From JAJNBA01 sp035512775 (GTDB lineage Bacteria; Actinomycetota; UBA4738; HRBIN12), in contig DATKDI010000074.1 of the NCBI GenBank assembly GCA_035512775.1, forward strand, positions 1 to 25,311: 25,311 bases of DNA. Direction: 5' to 3'. How positions within the stretch are numbered: position 1 is the stretch's first letter; the number at the start of each line of letters is the position of its first letter. The notes beneath the pieces were generated by a model. It saw only the letters and a program-made list of their open reading frames with translations, made no database searches and was not told where the DNA came from. This document shows positions 1-6,438 of the stretch, in pieces. Position numbers and translations under genes: made by a program.

Positions 1-17
1 CCGGACTTCCAGTCCGG
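1..17. repeat. Short perfect inverted repeat at window edge
   Basis: A 7-bp perfect stem (CCGGACT / AGTCCGG) encloses a 3-base loop. No T-tract follows on either strand. It could be a transcription terminator or processing hairpin for a gene left of the window. The remainder up to the first gene holds one more hairpin and no ORF I can support. Confidence 0.4.
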
Positions 18-58
18 GCCGACCCCACCACGTCAGTTGGGATGCGGCTCGCGCCATG

Positions 59-80
59 CGGGCGGGAGGCTACCCGCCCG
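59..80 (-). terminator. GC-rich hairpin downstream of the membrane-protein gene
   Basis: CGGGCGGG and CCCGCCCG form a perfect 8-bp stem with a 6-base loop, 18 bases beyond the stop codon of the minus-strand gene ending at 99. There is no U-tract, which is common for terminator-like hairpins in high-GC actinobacteria. The role is inferred from position and stem strength. Confidence 0.45.
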
Positions 81-98
81 AAGAGCAGATGGGACGAC

Positions 99-596
99 TC
101 AGACGGAGTCGACCGGCGGATCCTCCTCGACACCCGCCTCGCGCCTGCTCACCAGCAGGACCGAGGCGACGGTGGCGATGATCCCCGCCAGGAACGAGAT
201 GCCGAGGCCGATCGCGACCGTGGCCGTGTACCTCGCCTCGCCCTCCACGCCGGGCAAGAACGGGTTCGGCGCCCCGATCGCCTCGTCGACCCGCGTGAAC
301 CCGATCACCGAGACGACCAGCAGGGTGACGCTGGACAGGACCATCAGCAGCGCGGTGATGCGCCGTATCTGCGGGTCCTGGAGCAACATGTAGGCGCATC
401 CGAACATCAGGGCGCCGAGGCTCGCCGCGACGGCGATCGCCCCCGTCCCGTCTGCGGTCCCGTAGAAGTCGAGGACCACCTTCGTCCCGGACACCTCGTA
501 CGCGAGGCTGAACCAATCAGCGAACACACCGATGAAGCCGACAAGGCCGGCACCGGCGGTCACAACAGCTAAGAAGCTGATGCGCGCAGAACGCAT
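99..596 (-). CDS. Four-helix integral membrane protein, function unknown
   Basis: This 165-aa protein has about four hydrophobic segments, near residues 8-28, 52-72, 80-102 and 124-149. A polar loop lies at about 30-50, another at about 105-123, and the C-terminal tail is short and acidic. The start is well supported: AGGAGG lies 7 bases before the ATG. I recognise no catalytic motif or named family. The topology resembles small four-helix membrane proteins that are common and uncharacterised in actinobacteria. It follows the tRNA gene on the same strand but is separated by a hairpin, so it is probably transcribed separately. It is clearly coding; its function is unknown. Confidence 0.8.
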   Translation of the reverse strand: MRSARISFLAVVTAGAGLVGFIGVFADWFSLAYEVSGTKVVLDFYGTADGTGAIAVAASLGALMFGCAYMLLQDPQIRRITALLMVLSSVTLLVVSVIGFTRVDEAIGAPNPFLPGVEGEARYTATVAIGLGISFLAGIIATVASVLLVSRREAGVEEDPPVDSV

Positions 597-695
597 GGAG
601 AACCCTCCTCTTTCCGATGCATCGGCTATCGGCGCAAGATGTGCCGATTCTTGACCGCCTGAACCCCCCGTTCAACGACCTGGACCGGTTGGCCG

Positions 696-710
696 CCCGC
701 CGCAGGCGGG
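696..710 (-). terminator. Hairpin 3' of tRNA-Ala
   Basis: CCCGCC and GGCGGG form a 6-bp GC stem with a 3-base loop, 17 bases downstream of the tRNA CCA end on the minus strand. No T-run follows. Position suggests termination or 3' processing of the tRNA transcript. Confidence 0.35.
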
Positions 711-727
711 TTCGCCTTGCGGCGATG

Positions 728-804
728 TGGTGGAGGTGAGGGGATTTGAACCCCTGGCCTCTGCCGTGCGAAGGCAGCGCTCTACCGGGCTGAGCTACAC
801 CCCC
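728..804 (-). tRNA. tRNA-Ala (anticodon CGC)
   Basis: Read on the minus strand this is a complete 77-nt cloverleaf. It has a 7-bp acceptor stem (GGGGGTG/CACCTCC), a D-arm beginning TAGCTCAG, the anticodon stem CTGCC/GGCAG around loop TTCGCAC, and a T-arm AGGGG-TTCAAAT-CCCCT. The 3' CCA is encoded. The anticodon CGC reads GCG (Ala). The G3:U70 wobble pair, the classic alanine identity element, is present. GCG is a heavily used codon in this high-GC window. Confidence 0.97.
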
Positions 805-816
805 GGGACGTCGGGC

Positions 817-822
817 AGCGTA
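817..822 (-). promoter_or_regulatory. Possible -10 box of tRNA-Ala
   Basis: TACGCT on the minus strand ends 12 bases before the first tRNA nucleotide, matching the TANNNT actinobacterial -10 pattern. I see no convincing -35 hexamer at normal spacing. The translin gene ends only 47 bases upstream of the tRNA, so read-through is also possible. Confidence 0.35.
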
Positions 823-851
823 ACAGAGGGTTTCCGGCACCTTGGAATCTG

Positions 852-1487
852 TCAGGAGCTCCCGCGCAGTTCGTCCGCATGACGGTCGAGCGCGTCCCGA
901 AGGTCTTTCTGGACCACCGAGATCGACAGGTCACCCCGGGTCTTCTCGATCAGCGATCGTGACACGTCGGTCGCGCGCCGCAGGTTCATGGTGATCGCGT
1001 CCGGATAGTCCATCGTCACGAGGACTCCGTACATCTCCTCCATCGCACCCAGGAGCTGCTCGGCCTGTTCCACGTCGCCGGCACGAAGCAGATCCAGCAG
1101 CCGACGCCGCCCCTCGCCGATCGCGTCGGACATCCCGCCCAGGTAGGCGGCGTCCTCCACCTCGAGCTCCGTGGGTCCGGGAAGGTCGATGCCGGTGACC
1201 AGCGCCAGCGTGAGATTGGCTTCCGCGTACTCCTTCTGGGCGTCCTGCAGGTAGCCGGCGTGGCGGATGTCCGCCTGCCCCTCGACCGCGGCGAGTCCCT
1301 CGCCAAGGGCTGCGCGGGAATCGGCGATCAGCGACTTGGCCGCATCGAACTCCAGCCGATGGATCGCGCGGATGGCGTTCGCGCTCGCCCGGATGGAACG
1401 GCGAGCCGCCGGCAGCGCCTGTTCGCGGGCTGCGTTCTTCGCATCGAGGCGGGACTGGATGGAGCGGGCGAGTTCGGACAGATCCAC
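852..1487 (-). CDS. Translin-family RNA-binding protein
   Basis: This 211-aa, almost entirely helical protein matches the translin/TRAX fold family (COG2178-type archaeal/bacterial members). Seen in the sequence: an N-terminal helix rich in Arg with an IRAIHR motif (about residues 39-44), and the central signature QKEYAEA (84-90), which resembles QEYVEA of TRAX with both glutamates (E86, E89) kept. The C-terminal block contains RRATDVSRSLIEKTRGDL (170-187), typical of archaeal translins. Translins form ring or barrel oligomers that bind single-stranded RNA or DNA; TRAX supplies RNase activity in the C3PO complex. The start is GTG, 9 bases after the stop of the GlpR-like gene, so the two are probably cotranscribed. 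Family assignment is confident. Whether this is a nuclease or only an RNA binder is open. Confidence 0.82.
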   Translation of the reverse strand: MDLSELARSIQSRLDAKNAAREQALPAARRSIRASANAIRAIHRLEFDAAKSLIADSRAALGEGLAAVEGQADIRHAGYLQDAQKEYAEANLTLALVTGIDLPGPTELEVEDAAYLGGMSDAIGEGRRRLLDLLRAGDVEQAEQLLGAMEEMYGVLVTMDYPDAITMNLRRATDVSRSLIEKTRGDLSISVVQKDLRDALDRHADELRGSS

Positions 1488-1496
1488 CGGACGAGC

Positions 1497-2072
1497 TCAG
1501 CCGGCGAGATCGGAGGCGGGCCGGACGACGACGTGCACCCGGTCGCTCTCGCCGAGGCCCTGGAGCCCGTTGAACATCTCGCGCGCGTGTCCGTTCTGAC
1601 CCTCGATCACGTACCGGGCGGCGAACGCGGCCGCGTGGTCGCGCGGAGCGCGGGCGTTTCGCGCGACGTCGCGCGGGTCAGCCATGGTGCGGTGTTTGAT
1701 CGAGATCAGCATCCACACGTAGGCACCGAGCAGGACGGCCAGCGCCACGGCCACGTTCCAGAACACGCGGAGTGGGGGCACCAGTCCCATGAGGAACGTG
1801 ACGGCGATGGCTTCGAGCAGGAAGACGAGAACGCGGCGGCGGCGATCGCGGACACGGGCACGGCGCCTCTCGGCGTCGCCGATGAAGCGAGCCCCCTTAC
1901 GGGGAGTCACGATCCAACGACCTGGGGTGCCGTTCACTTCCGCGTGCGCCAAGAACTCCATCCTACGTTCGAAATCGTCGACAGAGCTCGCGAGCGAGCG
2001 CCGTCGCGCCCCGAGTGGTATCAGGAATGCGGCCCACATGATGCCGAGAGCCGCGAGGAGCAGCCATTCCAA
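1497..2072 (-). CDS. glpR: GlpR/SepX-like membrane protein (gephyrin-like MoeA receptor, divisome-associated)
   Basis: I choose the TTG start at 2072 (191 aa) because GGAGG lies 9 bases before it and it leads straight into the first membrane helix. A longer in-frame reading to 2159 would overlap the promoter. Layout: helix at about 2-20, then a basic stretch (GARRR), a conserved-looking block SSVDDFERRMEFLAHAE (29-45), a basic cytoplasmic linker rich in Arg (60-82), two more helices (about 82-100 and 105-125), and a cytoplasmic tail. This pattern matches actinobacterial GlpR (C. glutamicum receptor of the MoeA paralogue Glp) and Streptomyces SepX, which link to cell division. The nearby moeA on the same strand supports the call. 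It is cotranscribed with the translin gene. The divisome role here is inferred from family and context. Confidence 0.75.
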   Translation of the reverse strand: MEWLLLAALGIMWAAFLIPLGARRRSLASSVDDFERRMEFLAHAEVNGTPGRWIVTPRKGARFIGDAERRRARVRDRRRRVLVFLLEAIAVTFLMGLVPPLRVFWNVAVALAVLLGAYVWMLISIKHRTMADPRDVARNARAPRDHAAAFAARYVIEGQNGHAREMFNGLQGLGESDRVHVVVRPASDLAG

Positions 2073-2130
2073 CGCGCCCAGCCTCCGTTCTGTCGGTCCC
2101 GGTGCGACACAACATCTAGGCTGGGACGGG

Positions 2131-2159
2131 ACCGTAGCACCACATGTAGGGGTGCTCAA
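2131..2159 (-). promoter_or_regulatory. Sigma-70-type promoter of the GlpR-like gene
   Basis: On the minus strand TTGAGC (2159-2154) is followed after exactly 17 bases by TACGGT (2136-2131). The first four bases of the -35 match TTGACA and the -10 fits TANNNT. Transcription would begin near 2124, giving a leader of about 50 bases with the GGAGG before the TTG start. A 6-bp inverted repeat (AGCACC/GGTGCT, 2136-2156) lies across the promoter. Confidence 0.55.
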
Positions 2160-2174
2160 TCACATCGATGTGAT
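2159..2174. promoter_or_regulatory. Perfect 16-bp palindrome, candidate operator/activator site
   Basis: ATCACATCGATGTGAT reads identically on both strands and sits directly upstream of the -35 box of the GlpR-like promoter, sharing one base with it. Half-site TCACAT is TCACA/TGTGA-like but in inward orientation relative to a CRP site. The size and placement are typical of a dimeric regulator's site. The regulator is unknown. Confidence 0.55.
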
Positions 2175-2322
2175 CCGAAGAACTTTTTCACAAGCGGCCT
2201 GGAGGCGGGCGGCCTTCCTGAGCGGCGATGGATGTGCTGCGCAGGCCGGGACATCCCGAGCCACCGGAGCCCCGCACCGGCATCAAGTGGTTGACGGCGG
2301 GGCGCGAGCCCAGGCTCAGAGG
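2175..2322. other. Intergenic spacer between moaC stop and the GlpR promoter region
   Basis: About 150 bases without a supportable ORF. A short GAGC/GCTC stem (about 2308-2319) lies just after the moaC stop, and GATGT/ACATC arms flank a G/C-rich stretch near 2230-2255. Neither is followed by a T-tract on the minus strand, so termination of the galU-moeA-moaC transcript here is only possible. Confidence 0.3.
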
Positions 2323-2814
2323 TCAACCAGGAGCGACGAAGTCGCCCGACTTCCCACCGGACTTCGACAGCAGCCGAAGGCCGTCGATCCGAGCCGCGCG
2401 GTCGTACGCCTTCGCGGTGTCATACAGACTGAGCGCGGCGACGGCCGCGCCGGTCAACGCCTCCATCTCGACGCCCGTCCGATCCCTCGCCCGCACGCGC
2501 GTCCACACCCGGATCCGACCGCTCGCCTCATCCGGCTCGACGCGCACCTCTGCGCCGGTCAAGGCGATCGGGTGGCAGAACGGCAGAAGGTCGGGCGTTC
2601 GCTTCACACCGAGCAATCCCGCGACGCGAGCCGCTTCGATCGGATCGCCCTTGGGCGTTCCGGCCACGAGGTGCGCGCACGCCTCGGGCGTCATCGTCAC
2701 CACGCACTCGGCCTCCGCCTCCCGCTCGGTGACGTCCTTCGTGCCCACCTCCACCATGCGCGCTGAGAGCTCCGCATGGAGTCGGGCACGCTCGAAGCCC
2801 TCCCCACCGATCAC
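2323..2814 (-). CDS. moaC: Cyclic pyranopterin monophosphate synthase MoaC
   Basis: MoaC converts the MoaA product, 3',8-cyclo-7,8-dihydro-GTP, to cyclic pyranopterin monophosphate, the first committed pterin of molybdenum cofactor synthesis, in the cytoplasm. The 163-aa length is typical. Visible family motifs are PKGD (54-57), LPFCHP (77-82), GVEMEALT (114-121), YDTAKAYDR (131-139) and KSGGKSGD (151-158). The GTG start follows the moeA TGA directly with no gap, and GGAGG lies 5 bases before it, indicating translational coupling. The first 19 residues precede the usual MoaC beginning (MVEVG at 20-24), so a shorter start at Met20 is possible, but the SD favours the GTG. No moaA, moaB, moaD or moaE is in the window. 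Confidence 0.95.
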   Translation of the reverse strand: MIGGEGFERARLHAELSARMVEVGTKDVTEREAEAECVVTMTPEACAHLVAGTPKGDPIEAARVAGLLGVKRTPDLLPFCHPIALTGAEVRVEPDEASGRIRVWTRVRARDRTGVEMEALTGAAVAALSLYDTAKAYDRAARIDGLRLLSKSGGKSGDFVAPG

Positions 2815-4080
2815 TCAGTCCTCCGAGGACCGGAACAGCATGACCTGCACGTCTTCCCCGGCCGGGGCGACCTCGGTGCCGACCTGGATCATCGCCAATC
2901 CGTTCGCCCGCGCGACGGTCGAGATAAGGTTCGAGCCCCGCGCGCCCGTCGGCGTGGCCGACCAGCCGCCCTTCTCACGCCTCACTTCGACGCGAGCGAA
3001 CTGGAGCTTTCCTCGAGGGCCCCGGACATCTTGGGTCAGCTTGGCGGTGACCTCGGGCCGGAAAAGGTGACGGCGCCCCATCATCTTCAGCATCGCGGGA
3101 CGGACGAACACCTCCAGACTCACGAAGACGCTCACGGGATTGCCGGGCAGCCCGAAGTACGGCTTCCCCTCGACGTGACCGAATCCCTGCGGCATCCCCG
3201 GTTGCATGGCCACCTTGTAGAAGTCCACGTCCCCGCGCCGGAAGAACGCGGCCTTCACGACATCGCGCTCTCCCACGGACACACCCCCGGAGGAGATGAA
3301 CGCGTCCGCTTGGATCTCGAAGCTGAAGATCGTCTCTCGCAGGGACTCCACGTCGTCGCGGACGATCCCGGCCATCACCGGCATCGCGCCCATCTCCCTG
3401 AGCGCGCCGAAGATCATGAAGGAGTTGGCGTCTCGGACCTGCCCGAACGACGGCGTCTCGGTCGGCGGCACGAGTTCGTCTCCCGTCGAGAGCACCACCA
3501 CGCGCGGTCGCGGATGCACGAGCGGCGTCGGGTGCCCGGAGTTGGCGAGGAGACCGAGCTCGGGAGCGCCGAGGCGCCTTCCGCCCGGGATCAGGACGTC
3601 GCCCTCGTGCACGTCCTCGCCGCGAGGACGGATGTGCGTCCCGGGCGGCGGCCCGTCCAGCAACCGGACGAGCTCGTCCCCGTCGACGACCGCGTTCTCG
3701 ATCGGCACGACGGCGTCGGCGCCGCCGGGGATCGGTGCGCCCGTCGCGATGCGCATCGTCTCACCGGCGCCGACGGTCCCCTCGGGCTTGTGGCCGATGA
3801 GCGCGCGTCCGACGATCTTCAGCTCGCGGGGCTGCGACGGGTTCGCTCCGGCGACGTCGGACGCGCGGACGGCGAACCCGTCCATCGCCGAGGAAGCGAA
3901 CTCGGGAAGATCGTCCGACGCGAGGATGTTTTCAGCGACCACGGAGCCGTACGCGTCGGTCAGCGCCAGACGGAGCGGCGACAGCGGTTCCACCTTCGAG
4001 AGCACGCCGTCCCGAGCATCCCCGACGGAGCGAAGTCCTTCGGGAGCGTCGTGATCGTGGACGTGCGGCTGTGCAGACAT
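2815..4080 (-). CDS. moeA: Molybdopterin molybdenumtransferase MoeA / gephyrin-like Glp
   Basis: MoeA inserts molybdate into adenylylated molybdopterin. The 421-aa length matches the family. Motifs seen: MDGFAV (66-71), ATGAPIPGGADAVVP (112-126), STGDEL (198-203), SGGVSVGERD (263-272) and LPGNPVS (311-317); the C-terminal domain IV runs from about 345. All catalytic-looking motifs are intact, so it is likely an active enzyme. In Corynebacterium a MoeA paralogue (Glp) also binds FtsZ and the membrane receptor GlpR. The GlpR-like gene two positions downstream makes such a dual or alternative role plausible. A -10 box TAGACT lies 6 bases before the ATG, so the mRNA may be leaderless. Whether this copy is housekeeping MoeA, Glp or both cannot be decided from sequence. 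Confidence 0.93.
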   Translation of the reverse strand: MSAQPHVHDHDAPEGLRSVGDARDGVLSKVEPLSPLRLALTDAYGSVVAENILASDDLPEFASSAMDGFAVRASDVAGANPSQPRELKIVGRALIGHKPEGTVGAGETMRIATGAPIPGGADAVVPIENAVVDGDELVRLLDGPPPGTHIRPRGEDVHEGDVLIPGGRRLGAPELGLLANSGHPTPLVHPRPRVVVLSTGDELVPPTETPSFGQVRDANSFMIFGALREMGAMPVMAGIVRDDVESLRETIFSFEIQADAFISSGGVSVGERDVVKAAFFRRGDVDFYKVAMQPGMPQGFGHVEGKPYFGLPGNPVSVFVSLEVFVRPAMLKMMGRRHLFRPEVTAKLTQDVRGPRGKLQFARVEVRREKGGWSATPTGARGSNLISTVARANGLAMIQVGTEVAPAGEDVQVMLFRSSED

Positions 4081-4086
4081 CCGGCC

Positions 4087-4092
4087 AGTCTA
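4087..4092 (-). promoter_or_regulatory. -10 box of a likely leaderless moeA promoter
   Basis: TAGACT on the minus strand lies 6 bases before the moeA ATG, placing the transcription start at or very near the A of the start codon. No Shine-Dalgarno sequence precedes the ATG. The box lies in the 35-bp galU-moeA gap. Confidence 0.45.
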
Positions 4093-4115
4093 GGCGGGGC
4101 CCTGCCGGACGACCC

Positions 4116-4991
4116 TCAGCTGAGCTTCTCGCGGCGCGCGAGCTCGGCGAGGTACGCCTTGAACTCCGCGCCGACGTCCTCGCGTTCCAGCGCGAGCTCG
4201 ACCGTGGCACGGAGGTAATCGAGCTTGTTCCCGACGTCGAACCGGCCCTCGAAGGTCAGGGCGTAGACCGCCTGGTCCTGCGCCAAGAGGTTGATCGCAT
4301 CGGTGAGCTGGATCTCGCCGCCGTGACCCGGGGGCGTTTCGCGGAGCGCGGCGAAGATCTCCGGCGTGAAGACGTACCGGCCGATCGCCGCGAGGTTCGA
4401 GGGAGACTTCTCGGGCGCGGGCTTCTCGACGATGGAGACGATCCTCACCAGGTCGTCCTCCACGGGCTCGGGTTCGATCATCCCGTAGAGCGACGCATCC
4501 TCGCGAGCGACCTCGATCGCCGCCAGGACGCTCCGTCCGTATCGCTCGTGGATCTTCATCATCCGATCGAGCAGTGGCGTCTTCGGACGAACGAGATCGT
4601 CGGGAAGCATCACGACGAAGGGCTTATCGCCGATGTGCGTCTCGGCGCAGGCGACGGCGTGGCCCAGACCGAGCGGATCCCGTTGGCGCGTGTAGAAGAT
4701 GTTCGCGAGCTCGGCGATCGCGCGGACCTGCTTGAGCTCGTCGAACTTGCCCTTCGCCTCGAGGAAGTGCTCCAGCTCGGCGGACCGGTCGAAGTGATCC
4801 TCGATCGACCGCTTCCCGCGAGCCGTGACCATCAAGATGTCGGTGATGCCGGCGCGAACGGCCTCCTCGACCACGAGCTGGATGGCCGGCGTGTCGACTA
4901 CCGGAAGCATCTCTTTCGGCGTCGCCTTCGTGGCCGGGAGGAACCGCGTCCCGAGGCCCGCGACGGGGATGACGGCGTTCTGAACCTTCAC
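4116..4991 (-). CDS. galU: UTP-glucose-1-phosphate uridylyltransferase GalU
   Basis: GalU makes UDP-glucose from UTP and glucose-1-phosphate for envelope glycans. The 291-aa product begins MKVQNAVIPVAG and carries the nucleotide-binding signature GLGTRFLPATKATPKEMLPV (12-31). Further family blocks are VEEAVRAGITDI, the DD of VVMLPDDLV, VEKP and GEIQLTDAI. I choose the GTG at 4991 over the in-frame GTG at 5000. TACCGT ends 7 bases before 4991, the leaderless spacing seen at several genes here, and it overlaps the 5000 codon. The protein with this start also matches the usual family N-terminus. It heads a minus-strand group with moeA and moaC, a neighbourhood conserved in actinobacteria, and is divergent from the fmdB-like gene. 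Confidence 0.95.
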   Translation of the reverse strand: MKVQNAVIPVAGLGTRFLPATKATPKEMLPVVDTPAIQLVVEEAVRAGITDILMVTARGKRSIEDHFDRSAELEHFLEAKGKFDELKQVRAIAELANIFYTRQRDPLGLGHAVACAETHIGDKPFVVMLPDDLVRPKTPLLDRMMKIHERYGRSVLAAIEVAREDASLYGMIEPEPVEDDLVRIVSIVEKPAPEKSPSNLAAIGRYVFTPEIFAALRETPPGHGGEIQLTDAINLLAQDQAVYALTFEGRFDVGNKLDYLRATVELALEREDVGAEFKAYLAELARREKLS

Positions 4992-4998
4992 GTGCGCC

Positions 4999-5004
4999 AC
5001 GGTA
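4999..5004 (-). promoter_or_regulatory. -10 box of a likely leaderless galU promoter
   Basis: TACCGT on the minus strand is followed by 7 bases and then GTG (4991). The box overlaps the alternative upstream GTG at 5000, which therefore would not be on the mRNA. Confidence 0.45.
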
Positions 5005-5047
5005 CTCGCGGCGTGGACTCGATGCCAGTCGGGAACAGGGCCGTGGG

Positions 5048-5053
5048 TACACT
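5048..5053 (+). promoter_or_regulatory. Possible -10 box of the fmdB-mtnP transcript
   Basis: TACACT lies 11 bases before the ATG at 5065, in the 73-bp divergent gap with galU. GCTGAGG immediately before the ATG may give weak ribosome binding on a very short leader. There is no clear -35 hexamer. Confidence 0.35.
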
Positions 5054-5064
5054 GCCTGCTGAGG

Positions 5065-5421
5065 ATGCCTACCTACGAGTACACGTGCCGCGACTGCGGC
5101 CACACTTTCGACATCGTGCAGTCGATGCTGGACGAGACGCTGTCGATGTGCCCCGAGTGCGGTGGGAGCCTACGGAAGGTGTTCGCGGCGCCCGCGATCT
5201 CCTTCAAGGGATCGGGTTTCTACGCCACCGACCACGGGAAGAAGTCGAGCAAGCAGGGCGAGTCCACGGGCGCCGGGGAGAAGCCCGGAGAGAAGTCCGG
5301 GGAAACCCGAGACAAGCCGGCAAGGAAGAGCGGCGAGTCGACGGGATCGAAGGACTCCTCCAAGGACGGCTCCTCGGAGACCTCGTCGAAGCCCTCGAAG
5401 AAGGAGCCGGCGGCATCGTGA
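5065..5421 (+). CDS. FmdB-family zinc-ribbon protein
   Basis: This 118-aa protein opens with the FmdB-type zinc ribbon: MPTYEYTCRDCGHTFD (1-16), then SMCPECGG (32-39). This gives two CxxC knuckles (C8/C11 and C34/C37). The motif KVFAAPAISFKGSGFYATD (43-61) follows, as in the family. From about residue 63 it becomes a low-complexity tail rich in Lys, Ser, Glu and Gly, probably disordered. Family members are called putative regulatory proteins, but no biochemical role is established in general. The stop codon overlaps the GTG of the phosphorylase gene by 4 bases, so both are translationally coupled. Confident family call, unknown function. Confidence 0.9.
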   Translation: MPTYEYTCRDCGHTFDIVQSMLDETLSMCPECGGSLRKVFAAPAISFKGSGFYATDHGKKSSKQGESTGAGEKPGEKSGETRDKPARKSGESTGSKDSSKDGSSETSSKPSKKEPAAS

Positions 5422-6215
5422 CGGAGGCGAGGGCGGAGATCGGAGTCATCGGGGGCTCGGGCTTCTACGAGTTCCTCGAGGACACCGAAACGGTGGAGAT
5501 GGAGACGCCGTTCGGGGCCCCCGCCGCGCCGATCACGATCGGCGCTGCGGGGGGTCGGAGGGTCGCGTTCCTCCCTCGTCACGGCACGGACCATCGCTAC
5601 CCTCCGCACGGGGTTCCCTACCGGGCCAACATGTGGGCGCTGAAGGATCTCGGCGTGACCCGGGTGTTCGGGCCCTGCGCGGCGGGATCGCTCCGGAAGG
5701 AGATCCCTCCGCGCACGCTCGTCATCAGCGACCAGGCGATCGACTTCACGAAGTCGAGAGCGAACACGTTCTACGACGGCCCGCAGACCACCCACGTCTC
5801 CTTCGCAGACCCGTACTGCCCGACCCTCCGCGAGACCCTCGTGAAGACCGCCGCGTCCCTAGGGATCGAGCATCGCGACGGAGGAACGATGGTGGTGATC
5901 GAAGGCCCGAGGTTCTCCACGAAGGCCGAGTCGAAGATGTACGCGCAGCTGGGCGCGGACGTGATCGGGATGACCCAGTTCCCCGAAGCGACGCTGGCAC
6001 GAGAGCTCGAGCTCTGCTACGGGAACGTGGCGCTCGTGACCGACTACGACGTCGGCGTGGACGACATCCCGCCGGTGACGCACGAGGAGGTCCTCAAGGT
6101 GTTCGGCGAGAACATCGACAAGGTCCGCGATCTGCTCTTCGCGACGATCCCGGAGGTGCCGGTGCAACGGACGTGTCCGTGCGCGACCGCACTCGCGGGC
6201 ACCGGGAACGGATGA
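5418..6215 (+). CDS. mtnP: S-methyl-5'-thioadenosine phosphorylase
   Basis: This enzyme phosphorolyses methylthioadenosine, a by-product of polyamine and other SAM-dependent synthesis, to adenine and methylthioribose-1-phosphate (methionine salvage). The 265-aa length fits. Motifs: IGGSGFYE near the N-terminus, PRHGTDHRYPPH, NMWALKDLGV, the block IDFTKSRANTFYDG, EGPRFSTKAESKMY, GMTQFPEATLARELE and TDYDVGVDD. The DYD supports a 6-aminopurine (adenine) substrate rather than a 6-oxopurine. GTG start is chosen because it overlaps the fmdB stop (GTGA). The frame is open far upstream, but that part is antisense to galU and moeA and is not coding. The following 64-aa gene overlaps its stop (ATGA). 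Confidence 0.93.
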   Translation: MTEARAEIGVIGGSGFYEFLEDTETVEMETPFGAPAAPITIGAAGGRRVAFLPRHGTDHRYPPHGVPYRANMWALKDLGVTRVFGPCAAGSLRKEIPPRTLVISDQAIDFTKSRANTFYDGPQTTHVSFADPYCPTLRETLVKTAASLGIEHRDGGTMVVIEGPRFSTKAESKMYAQLGADVIGMTQFPEATLARELELCYGNVALVTDYDVGVDDIPPVTHEEVLKVFGENIDKVRDLLFATIPEVPVQRTCPCATALAGTGNG

Positions 6216-6406
6216 TGGCCGGCCAGACCCTCGTCACCGTCGAGATCCGCTTCGTGACCGACGAGGATCCCGGACAGCTCGCCGATCGCATGCGGGAGTC
6301 GGTCGCGACGATCGTGGGGAAGGATGCGCTCGAAGAGTTCCGGGTGAAGTCGGTACCGCTCGGAGGCCCGAAGGACGGGAAGGGTGGTCTCCGCCCAGTG
6401 GAGTGA
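6212..6406 (+). CDS. 64-aa conserved-looking small protein, unknown function
   Basis: The ATG overlaps the mtnP stop codon (ATGA), indicating translational coupling; a second in-frame ATG follows at once. The 64-aa product is soluble, Cys-free and mixed alpha/beta in character. It has an acidic middle (TDEDPGQLADRMRESV, about 16-31) and a Gly/Lys-rich C-terminus. I do not recognise a family. Codon bias matches the neighbours and the overlap argues for a real gene. Its partner role with the zinc-ribbon protein and MTA phosphorylase is unknown. Confidence 0.65.
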   Translation: MMAGQTLVTVEIRFVTDEDPGQLADRMRESVATIVGKDALEEFRVKSVPLGGPKDGKGGLRPVE

Positions 6407-6407
6407 C

Positions 6408-6427
6408 GGGCGTCACGGTGGACGCCC
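6408..6427 (+). terminator. Hairpin ending the fmdB-mtnP operon
   Basis: GGGCGTC and GACGCCC form a perfect 7-bp stem with a 6-base loop, starting 2 bases after the TGA of the 64-aa gene. No T-tract follows. Position between two transcription units suggests a terminator. Confidence 0.5.
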
Positions 6428-6438
6428 GGTGGTGAGGC

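Noticed and set aside
517..840. Minus-strand ORF of 107 codons across the tRNA
   Set aside because: It translates the tRNA-Ala gene and its flanks; the peptide VAQPGRALPSHGRGQGFKSP is the familiar false translation of a tRNA.
2073..2159. N-terminal extension of the GlpR-like protein by 29 codons
   Set aside because: It would begin upstream of the predicted transcription start, spans the -10 box, and is Cys/Pro-rich and unlike the family. The TTG at 2072 has a good Shine-Dalgarno sequence.
4071..5417. Long plus-strand reading frame upstream of mtnP
   Set aside because: It is antisense to galU and part of moeA. GC-rich antisense frames stay open by codon bias; the real mtnP starts at the GTG overlapping the fmdB stop.
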